5,990 nucleotides of DNA, taken from assembly GCA_003218345.1 (NCBI GenBank), contig QHNF01000105.1:1-5990 (forward strand). The letters run 5' to 3'. The notes under the pieces were generated by a model. It saw only the letters and a list, made by a program, of their open reading frames with translations, had not been told where the DNA came from and ran no database searches. Each line of letters starts with the position of its first letter. The first letter of the stretch is position 1. Shown here piece by piece: positions 1 through 4,615 of this stretch. This DNA is from Verrucomicrobiota bacterium. Lineage in GTDB: Bacteria > Verrucomicrobiota > Verrucomicrobiia > Chthoniobacterales > UBA10450. The position numbers and the translations under genes are program-made.

Positions 1-423
1 TTGGTCGGCTATTCGCTGTACGCCTTGGTTGTCTACGTCGTTCTTAATTCCGGCTATGGATTGTTCATCGCCAAGCGCATCACCGACACGCACGAAAGCG
101 TTTGGGGCATTCTCATCGGCCTCGTCGCAAAAGTCGGCATGCCGATTCTAGCCGGTTACAAACTGAAAGTCGCAACTCGTCTGAATTCCCGCGCGTTAAG
201 AGCCGACGCGGTCGAATCGATTACGTGCGGCTACCTATCAATTGTTTTGATGATCGGGTTGGCAGCGACCTGGCTGCTCGGTTGGTGGTGGCTCGACAGT
301 GTCGCTGCGCTGGCGCTGATCCCGTTCATCATCAAGGAAGCGCGCGAAGCAATCTCTGGCGAGGTTTGGGGAAGCAGAACGTGCCAAGCAATGGAACGAG
401 CGAGCGATGTCTCTGGCGCCTGA
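1..423 (+). CDS. Cation diffusion facilitator-like membrane transporter, C-terminal part with altered tail
   Basis: The frame is open from the window edge, so the true start almost certainly lies upstream and the TTG at base 1 is not a credible start. Residues 1-120 resemble small CDF-like 'cation transporter' proteins of roughly 200 residues. There are hydrophobic helices near residues 5-24, 35-52, 74-94 and 97-112, a loop reading NSRALRADAVES before the penultimate helix, and the typical ending GWWWLDSVAALALIPFIIKE followed by AREAISGE. Such proteins are expected to sit in the inner membrane and move divalent metal ions. The substrate cannot be read from this fragment, and the usual HxxxD zinc site is not evident. 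Homology stops at about residue 121 (base 363). The last 19 residues are the out-of-frame translation of a TPR gene tail, so the natural C-terminus has been replaced. The family call is from recognition of the pattern, not a search. Confidence 0.65.
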   Translation: MVGYSLYALVVYVVLNSGYGLFIAKRITDTHESVWGILIGLVAKVGMPILAGYKLKVATRLNSRALRADAVESITCGYLSIVLMIGLAATWLLGWWWLDSVAALALIPFIIKEAREAISGEVWGSRTCQAMERASDVSGA

Positions 424-625
424 TGATGACGCGATTCTCTACAACGCGAGCTGTGTCTTTGCGGTGCTTGGCGAGGGAGATCAGGCCCTTACTGGATTGC
501 AGCGGGCGATCGAAGCGGGGCTCGCCGGAGGAGATTGGATTTCGCACGATCCCGATTGGGAGCAGCTCCGCGATCATCCGCGCTTTCAAACTCTGGTGGA
601 GCGACTCCGGCGCTCGCAAGATTAA
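353..625 (+). pseudogene. C-terminal remnant of a TPR end-of-group protein
   Basis: In frame 2 the DNA from about base 353 encodes LARFGEAERAKQWNERAMSL and continues through a TPR-like helix pair (YNASCVFAVLGEGDQALTGL) to the ending DWISHDPDWEQLRDHPRFQT. That ending is characteristic of the last repeat of bacterial TPR proteins, often found behind kinase or adenylate-cyclase-like domains. The only in-frame ATG is at 407, after the homology has begun, and has no convincing ribosome binding site. The frame is closed by TGA at 317-319. So this is the tail of a larger gene whose front has been lost, abutting the CDF-like gene in another frame. A 72-residue product from 407 is possible but unlikely to be functional. 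Its TAA stop shares a TTAA with the stop of the convergent DUF1622 gene. An assembly chimera is the main alternative. Confidence 0.6.
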
Positions 626-1029
626 TTCTCAGATAGTTTTAAAAAGCGGGATGAACGCATCGAGCAAGATTTCAGCAAGCACATTGTTGGTTTGCACCAG
701 GGCAGCTTTCCTTCGATTTCCAATTGGAGTGACAGACTGAGGAACGTGCGGATGAGAACGATCAGTCCCAACACAAGTACGTTTTGCAATGTGGGCGCGA
801 CGACGACTGTCCGGATGATGTCGCCAGCTATAAGAAACTCCAGTCCTAACAAAATCGCGCGCCCGACATCCTGCCGGTAAAGTGAATAATAATTGCCGGT
901 GCTTTGTGCGCGCCAAACCAGAAGGCGAACTGTGGCAACCAGCGCGCCGCCAGCGACGATAAATACGCCGACGCCATCCATGCCGGTGCCGACGATTTCC
1001 ATGATGTGCCGAAAGTATTCCATGGTCAT
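622..1029 (-). CDS. DUF1622 family membrane protein
   Basis: A protein of 135 residues matching the DUF1622 pattern. It has a first hydrophobic segment around 18-38 and a short loop with YSLYRQDVGRAILLGLEFLI. The second segment (about 58-75) ends in GDIIRT, and the third (about 83-101) ends in VLIRTFLSLSLQLEIEGKLP. The family is a widespread inner-membrane protein of unknown function, so none is assigned. The start is the ATG at 1029; a second ATG two codons later is equally possible, and neither has a clear Shine-Dalgarno sequence. The gene lies 27 bases after the acpS stop, same direction, so it probably shares the pdxJ-acpS transcript. Residues 112-135 do not look like the family and contain several Cys, Ser and Arg; this is either a variable tail or a small frameshift near the end. 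The stop overlaps the convergent TPR remnant. Confidence 0.75.
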   Translation of the reverse strand: MTMEYFRHIMEIVGTGMDGVGVFIVAGGALVATVRLLVWRAQSTGNYYSLYRQDVGRAILLGLEFLIAGDIIRTVVVAPTLQNVLVLGLIVLIRTFLSLSLQLEIEGKLPWCKPTMCLLKSCSMRSSRFLKLSEN

Positions 1030-1056
1030 GATCAGTTGGCGTAACGGTCGGTGGTA

Positions 1057-1437
1057 TTAGCCGTCAAGCACAATGCAAGCCATGGCGTGATGTTCGGTAT
1101 GGCTGAGAGTAACAAGGGCGGCGGTTACGCCCCGCTTTGCGGCGAGTTCCTGAGCTGGTCCGGAAAGGGCCAGGTACGGTTCGCCGCTGGGCTTTTTTTG
1201 AACATCGATGTTGCGCCAGCCCATCGCTTTGCCGATTCCGGTGCCGAACGCTTTCGAAACAGCTTCTTTTGCTGCAAAACGCGCAGCCAAATGTCGCGCA
1301 GGAAATTTCATCGACATCGAATACTCAATCTCGCCATCGGTAAAAACACGGTGAAGGAATCGGTCGCCAAACCGCTCGATTGAATGCTGAATACGCGCAC
1401 ACTCGACAAGATCGACCCCGATGCCAATGACACTCAT
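1057..1437 (-). CDS. acpS: Holo-[acyl-carrier-protein] synthase
   Basis: AcpS moves the 4'-phosphopantetheine group of coenzyme A onto the conserved serine of acyl carrier protein, which switches on fatty acid synthesis in the cytoplasm. At 126 residues it has the normal family length. It starts MSVIGIGVDLVE, where Asp9 is the metal ligand. The second hallmark ARFAAKEAVSKAFGTGIG (53-70) contains Glu58, the other metal ligand. SGEPYLALSG (84-93) and LSHTEHHAMA (111-120) complete the fold. The ATG at 1437 is chosen because it gives this exact N-terminus. A TTG at 1494, behind an AAAGGTGG sequence, would add 19 unrelated residues and is less likely. acpS follows pdxJ, a very common pairing. The 80 bases before the start are unusual: they contain a palindromic segment flanked by direct repeats, and a 27-codon reading frame whose TGA overlaps this ATG. 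Confidence 0.93.
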   Translation of the reverse strand: MSVIGIGVDLVECARIQHSIERFGDRFLHRVFTDGEIEYSMSMKFPARHLAARFAAKEAVSKAFGTGIGKAMGWRNIDVQKKPSGEPYLALSGPAQELAAKRGVTAALVTLSHTEHHAMACIVLDG

Positions 1438-1517
1438 CTGGAATTGCCATCGCGTTGAGCCGCCTTCGCATTGCTTTGGCGTGCCAAGCGACAACGCGAT
1501 CCACCTTTGACACTCAT
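1428..1517. repeat. Palindromic insert flanked by 10-bp direct repeats between pdxJ and acpS
   Basis: The decamer TGACACTCAT occurs at 1428-1437 and again at 1508-1517, exactly 80 bases apart. The 70 bases between contain a perfect 9-bp inverted repeat, ATCGCGTTG (1449-1457) and CAACGCGAT (1492-1500). Nested inside is a smaller stem, TTGG (1476-1479) with CCAA (1484-1487), extended by GC/GC across one bulged T. On the minus strand each decamer reads ATGAGTGTCA. The first overlaps the pdxJ stop as ATGA and the second is the acpS start. The layout looks like a small hairpin element inserted at the former pdxJ/acpS junction, duplicating 10 bases of target. I do not recognise a named family. The repeats and stems are seen directly; insertion is inferred. 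Confidence 0.6.
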
Positions 1518-2266
1518 TCGGGATAATTTTCCATCGCGGCGAGCATTTCCTTCACTGCGGCCGTAAGTCCGACTGAGATCGCGCGCGAAACAATGGAATG
1601 ACCAATGTTGAGTTCGGTCAGATTAGGAATCTGATGAATGAGCGCGATATTTTTGTAATTGATACCGTGACCGGCATTAACTTGCAGGTGGGATTCTGAC
1701 GCAGCGCGGGCCGCTGCCCGCAGCAGCTCCAGTTCTTCTTTTTGGATCTTTTCTGTGAATGCGTTTGCCAGTTTCCCGGTGTGCAGCTCGACCATTTCAA
1801 CGCCGAGTTCAGCCGCAACATCCACTCGTTCCAGAGTAGGATCGATAAAGAGACTGACCCGAATACCTCCAGCGTGAAGACGCTTTATCGTGTTCTCCAG
1901 TCCTTTGCGATGCGCAATAACGTCGAGACCGCCTTCAGTCGTAACTTCCTCGCGCTTTTCCGGAACGAGACAGACTTCGTCCGGCAGGATACGCAGCGCA
2001 ACGTCAATGATCTCTTCGGTATTGCCCATTTCCAAATTCAGTTTCGTCATGATGTTCCCGCGCAATCGCTCGATATCTCGATCTTGAATATGACGACGAT
2101 CAGCGCGCAGATGGGCGACGATCCCACCAGCTCCGGCTCGCTCGCAAATTGAAGCGGCGACGATCGGATCGGGCTCCGCGTTTTTGGATTCGGGCATCGT
2201 GGCGTAACGCGCCTGTCGCAACGTTGCCACGTGATCGATGTTAACTCCCAAGCGCAAACCACTCAT
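1514..2266 (-). CDS. pdxJ: Pyridoxine 5'-phosphate synthase
   Basis: PdxJ joins 1-deoxy-D-xylulose 5-phosphate and 3-amino-2-oxopropyl phosphate to make pyridoxine 5'-phosphate, the last ring-forming step of the DXP-dependent vitamin B6 pathway. The protein is 250 residues with the whole TIM-barrel pattern. VNIDHVATLRQAR gives Asn9, Asp11, His12 and Arg20 at the same numbers as in E. coli, which favours the ATG at 2266 over an upstream GTG at 2290. Catalytic residues expected from the family are present: His52 in AHLRADRRHI, Glu79 in KLNLEMG and His200 in VNAGHGINY. The phosphate-binding end ELNIGHSIVSRAI is also intact. Two mild oddities: the loop after Arg20 is about seven residues longer than in E. 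coli, and the usual HLRED reads HLRAD. No strong ribosome binding site is visible. It is the first gene of the pdxJ-acpS-DUF1622 group. Confidence 0.96.
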   Translation of the reverse strand: MSGLRLGVNIDHVATLRQARYATMPESKNAEPDPIVAASICERAGAGGIVAHLRADRRHIQDRDIERLRGNIMTKLNLEMGNTEEIIDVALRILPDEVCLVPEKREEVTTEGGLDVIAHRKGLENTIKRLHAGGIRVSLFIDPTLERVDVAAELGVEMVELHTGKLANAFTEKIQKEELELLRAAARAASESHLQVNAGHGINYKNIALIHQIPNLTELNIGHSIVSRAISVGLTAAVKEMLAAMENYPE

Positions 2267-2405
2267 TTGATCGCGCCAAATAGGACTCACTCAATGAGCC
2301 TGAGCAAGTCAGAAACGAATCAGGCTGGAATTCCCCTGAGGGCATGTCTCGCTCAGCAGCCAATATCGGAATGCCAAGCGCTGCAACGTGCCGGCGGAGA
2401 TGGGT

Positions 2406-2909
2406 TCAACCACGTAATTGCTTTCGCGCCTGGGCGACTCCGTCTTCCATTTCGCCGATCGTCTTGTCAAACTGTTTGTGCGCGTCGTCGTAATCTTTCG
2501 CGTTGGTTGCTTTTTTCATCGTGGCCAGCTGCTCTTTGGCGGTGGCTTGCTGCTGGGTGAGCGTATCAAGCTGAGTGTCGAAAGCCTGTGGGTCCGTTGC
2601 TTCCGATCTCCGGCCTTTCAAGTCAGTGATTTCTTTCGAAAGCGCGTTGAGCTTCTGCCGGGCGCCTTTGCGATAGGTCACTCGGTTGCTGCTGGCGTAT
2701 GCCTTCGTATCTCTCCATGCCTCTTTCGTTTTCTCCCCGACTATTTCCGCTGTCTCTTTGGTTTTTTCACCGACGGTTTCAAGTCCGTCCTTAATTGTCT
2801 CTCCCGCTTTTTTCGCTCCATGCTTTACCTCTTTCAATGTCTCTTCCTGTCCAAACGCGGCCAGCGCTGCGGCCGCGACCAAAATGGTAACTAAGCGTGT
2901 TATTCTCAT
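2406..2909 (-). CDS. Small exported helical protein with LEA-like 11-residue repeats
   Basis: A 167-residue protein with a clear signal peptide (MRITRL, then a hydrophobic core VTILVAAAALAAFG, likely cleaved before Gln21). Residues 30-66 form an 11-residue repeat rich in Lys, Glu, Thr and Gly. VGEKTKE appears at 46-52 and again at 57-63, and KKAGETIKDG before it fits the same register. This recalls late-embryogenesis-abundant and apolipoprotein-like amphipathic helices. Residues 80-165 are predicted as a long Lys/Glu/Gln-rich helical or coiled-coil segment without cysteines. The product is therefore likely a soluble periplasmic helical protein, perhaps membrane- or stress-related, but I do not recognise a named family. 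The start at 2909 is fixed by a near-perfect AAGGAGG, eight bases upstream. Longer in-frame readings back to 3182 run through the intergenic region and are rejected. It lies 139 bases before pdxJ on the same strand. Confidence 0.75.
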   Translation of the reverse strand: MRITRLVTILVAAAALAAFGQEETLKEVKHGAKKAGETIKDGLETVGEKTKETAEIVGEKTKEAWRDTKAYASSNRVTYRKGARQKLNALSKEITDLKGRRSEATDPQAFDTQLDTLTQQQATAKEQLATMKKATNAKDYDDAHKQFDKTIGEMEDGVAQARKQLRG

Positions 2910-2917
2910 GATCATCT

Positions 2918-2924
2918 CCTCCTT
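2918..2924 (-). promoter_or_regulatory. Strong ribosome binding site of the small exported protein
   Basis: The minus strand reads AAGGAGG here, with eight bases to the ATG at 2909. A second ATG at 2915 would leave only two bases and is therefore not the start. This is the strongest Shine-Dalgarno sequence in the window. Most other genes here have none, which suggests this gene is translated at a high rate. Confidence 0.75.
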
Positions 2925-2980
2925 TTCATTTGCTACCCTGTACAAAAGAAACGGACGAACCGCCCCAGGTGCGTGCATTA

Positions 2981-3061
2981 GGTTGAGCCCAGCGGGCCCC
3001 GGAGAACGGGGTGGATCGCAGCGCCAGCCCGGCAAACCAAGGAACGACGGCTTGGGCAACC
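2981..3061. other. GC-rich block able to fold into a closed multi-hairpin structure
   Basis: GGTTG (2981-2985) plus CCC (2988-2990) pair with GGG (3054-3056) plus CAACC (3057-3061), closing the block apart from a two-base bulge. Inside lies a perfect hairpin, CCCCG (2997-3001) and CGGGG (3007-3011) with loop GAGAA. Other small stems are possible: GCCC/GGGC at 2987-2997 and CCAAG/CTTGG at 3037-3055. These compete with the closing stem. A further inverted repeat, GACGGCT (3046-3052) and AGCCGTC (3083-3089), reaches the stop of the glycosyltransferase gene. The block sits in the 178-base gap between that gene and the small exported protein gene. It could be a dispersed repeat, an untranslated leader or a structured RNA. 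Strand and role are undetermined. Confidence 0.4.
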
Positions 3062-3087
3062 TGAAAACTTTCGGAGCCGGGGAGCCG

Positions 3088-3855
3088 TCACTCGTTGAGG
3101 CAGCACATGCGTTTGTAAATCGATGCGAGCATCGAAAGCGGAACACCGAAAGTGTAAAGCGTTGCGATAAGCCCATAGGCAAATGTCAGGCGCACGCGCC
3201 CGATTGCCTCGTAGCGACGAGGATTCACTAAGATGCGCCTCTGGCTGTGCATAACGCGACCGCTGCCACGGAGCCGGCGAAAAAATTCTACGTCTTCCAT
3301 CAACGGCACTTCCGGAAAGCCGCCAATATCGATGAAGGCTGTTCGCCGGCAGAATATCCCGTGATCGCCACATCGCATTCGCAGCAGAAGGCCTGCGTAA
3401 TGCGCAAAGCTGTCGGTGATCCGATAAACCCACCCTCGCGGCAGACGAATTCTAAAAAAACCGCCAGCGACCTTTGGATTATTCATGATCCTTCGAATCT
3501 CATCTAAACATCCCGGCGGCACTTCGGCATCGACGTGAACAAACCAAAAAATATCGCCGTGAGCAACGCGCGCGCCGGCATTCATTTGCATCGCACGACC
3601 GCGCCCGCCCTCGACAAGCCGATCACACAAACCGTTGGCGAACCGATCTGTGCCATCAGTACTTCCGCCGTCCGCGACAATAATCTCAGCTTCCGGTGCT
3701 CGCTCGCGCAGGTGCTGAAGAAATGGTCGCATCAACGGCGCCTCGTTGAATACCGGAACAATGATCGAGAACTGCGTTCGAACGCTTTTCTCCAAATCGC
3801 CAGACAAAAGGCGATCACGCGATGGCATTCTTGCCGAGACTGCAATGGGCTGCAT
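3088..3855 (-). CDS. Family 2 glycosyltransferase, TIGR04283-like
   Basis: A 255-residue GT-A type glycosyltransferase that would transfer a sugar from a nucleotide donor; donor and acceptor are unknown. After about 28 extra residues the family pattern begins: FSIIVPVFNEAPLMRPFL (29-46), the nucleotide-binding ADGGSTDGT (61-69), GRGRAMQMNAGA (85-96), then FVHVDAEVP (105-113) in the metal-binding position with Asp109. CGDHGIFCRR (162-171) and the GGFPEVPLMEDVEF segment (178-191), holding the acidic Glu187-Asp188 pair, complete the active site. A hydrophobic C-terminal stretch (223-243) may touch the membrane. TIGR04283 members are labelled arsenosugar-associated, but no arsenic gene is near, so that role is not supported. 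The ATG at 3855 has no ribosome binding site. The ATG at 3828 (Met10) is a serious alternative, because promoter-like boxes sit at 3857-3886 and would put transcription start at about 3849. Confidence 0.85.
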   Translation of the reverse strand: MQPIAVSARMPSRDRLLSGDLEKSVRTQFSIIVPVFNEAPLMRPFLQHLRERAPEAEIIVADGGSTDGTDRFANGLCDRLVEGGRGRAMQMNAGARVAHGDIFWFVHVDAEVPPGCLDEIRRIMNNPKVAGGFFRIRLPRGWVYRITDSFAHYAGLLLRMRCGDHGIFCRRTAFIDIGGFPEVPLMEDVEFFRRLRGSGRVMHSQRRILVNPRRYEAIGRVRLTFAYGLIATLYTFGVPLSMLASIYKRMCCLNE

Positions 3856-3856
3856 A

Positions 3857-3886
3857 AATATGTATCGGCCAGTGATGGCCTGCTAA
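3857..3886 (-). promoter_or_regulatory. Possible promoter of the glycosyltransferase gene
   Basis: On the minus strand TTAGCA (3881-3886) and CATATT (3857-3862) are 18 bases apart, each matching four of six bases of the sigma-70 consensus. The spacer includes a perfect hairpin, GGCCA (3867-3871) and TGGCC (3876-3880), with a four-base loop. If real, the mRNA would begin close to or inside the annotated ATG at 3855, making the ATG at 3828 the better start. Sigma-70 consensus use in this organism is assumed. Confidence 0.25.
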
Positions 3887-4002
3887 TTTTCGCCCAGGAG
3901 CGGCTTTGGCAAAGAATTTCCAGTCAAACAGGAATAAACGGCTGCGTAATGCGTATCGTAAAATGAAACCCGACTCATGGAAAAATCGAGGCGATTTGGT
4001 AG

Positions 4003-4047
4003 GGCGCGACCTGAGCCTGCTCTGAGCAAAGTCGAAGGGGACGCGCC
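4003..4047. repeat. REP-like palindromic intergenic repeat
   Basis: GGCGCG (4003-4008) and CGCGCC (4042-4047) form inverted ends of a 45-base unit. The core, read on the minus strand, is CCCCTTCGACTTTGCTCAGA followed by GCAGGCTCAG. That core closely resembles a widespread intergenic repeat of environmental bacteria, which often shows up as spurious peptides such as PFDFAQSRL. Within it GCTC-T-GAGC (4019-4027) is itself palindromic, and CTGAGC is repeated (4011-4016 and 4022-4027). It lies in the 255-base divergent gap between the glycosyltransferase and the small exported protein gene, 64 bases before the latter's start. The remainder of this gap holds no gene that I can support. Confidence 0.6.
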
Positions 4048-4110
4048 GATGCGTTGTCGAGACATCCAAGTAATTATGAGCAGACGAAGCTTAGACAAAG
4101 GAACTCATAT

Positions 4111-4578
4111 ATGATCTCAAGGTTTATCATGCCACTAGCTATTGCACTGTTCTTTGCACCGGCGGCGCTGGTCTGGGCCCAGGAACATCCGGAGCACCCT
4201 GGACACGCGCAGAAGGGAAAAAGTACAGAAAAACGAGTCAGCACCGCTGATATTTCTGCCGGCATAAAGAAAAATATTGGTGCTCAAAGCAAAAAGAGCC
4301 CTGATGGAAAGTTTCACGCCGAGCACGAGGGCCAGAACCTAGCTCTGGATTTGGTAAAAGTGCACGACGATCGGCTGCAGGATCTCGGCGGTGGCAAGTA
4401 CTTTGCCTGCGTGGATATGAAAGCGAGCGACGGAAAGACTTACGACATTGATTTTTTTCTAACTGGGCAACCGGGCGAAATGAAAGTCACGGAGACGTCA
4501 GTTCACAAGATTGATGGCAAACCACTTTACAATTGGAAAGAAGAGAACGGAACATGGCACAAGGTGCCGGCCAGTTGA
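4111..4578 (+). CDS. Exported small protein of unknown function, His-rich N-terminus
   Basis: A 155-residue protein with a signal peptide: MISRF, a hydrophobic core to Leu20, and a VWA cleavage site before Gln24. The mature start is histidine-rich (EHPEHPGHAQ), which could bind metal. Residues 44-65 may form a helix rich in Lys. Residues 66-150 look like a small beta-rich domain: DGKFHAEHEGQNLALDLVKV, HDDRLQDLGGGKYFACVDMK, then DGKTYDIDFFL and KIDGKPLYNW. I recall similar exported hypothetical proteins with 'KVH-RL---G--YFACADFK-DGK-YDLDFF' in Verrucomicrobiota-like genomes, but no function is known to me. The ATG at 4111 is chosen because AAAGGA precedes it by eight bases and it begins the signal peptide; a TTG at 4054 would add 19 unrelated residues. 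The next gene starts 37 bases after its stop, suggesting co-transcription. Confidence 0.75.
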   Translation: MISRFIMPLAIALFFAPAALVWAQEHPEHPGHAQKGKSTEKRVSTADISAGIKKNIGAQSKKSPDGKFHAEHEGQNLALDLVKVHDDRLQDLGGGKYFACVDMKASDGKTYDIDFFLTGQPGEMKVTETSVHKIDGKPLYNWKEENGTWHKVPAS

Positions 4579-4615
4579 TCGGCGATCGACCAGGCTGAAT
4601 AGCGATAAAATTTCA

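Noticed and set aside
102..740. A 212-codon plus-strand frame across the CDF/TPR junction.
   Set aside because: Basic, low-complexity composition with no domain. It overlaps clear homology in the other two plus frames and DUF1622 on the opposite strand.
1438..1494. TTG start at 1494 for acpS with an AAAGGTGG ribosome binding site.
   Set aside because: It would add 19 residues encoded by the palindromic insert before the canonical MSVIGIGVD start. AcpS proteins normally begin at that motif.
2985..3030. Minus-strand GCGCTGCGA followed by a hairpin and GGGCTC, faintly like the core of an SAH riboswitch.
   Set aside because: The remaining conserved segments are not present, and the downstream gene has no link to S-adenosylhomocysteine recycling.
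2981..3061. An 81-base fold with closing stem and arms, considered as a tRNA.
   Set aside because: No T-loop consensus, the acceptor pairing is broken by a bulge, and the CCCCG/CGGGG arm has a five-base loop instead of seven.
2910..3182. Upstream extension of the small exported protein to an ATG at 3182.
   Set aside because: The extension runs through the structured intergenic block and into the glycosyltransferase gene. The AAGGAGG before 2909 and the signal peptide fix the shorter start.
3535..3966. A 143-codon plus-strand frame opposite the glycosyltransferase start.
   Set aside because: No domain, no ribosome binding site, and it lies antisense to a well-supported catalytic domain.
4571..4606. 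A translated stretch DRRSTRLNS resembling peptides produced from sequencing-adapter contamination.
   Set aside because: The peptide looks like the adapter translation, but beyond the first six bases the nucleotides differ at most positions, and the DNA flows naturally between two sound genes. A coincidence.
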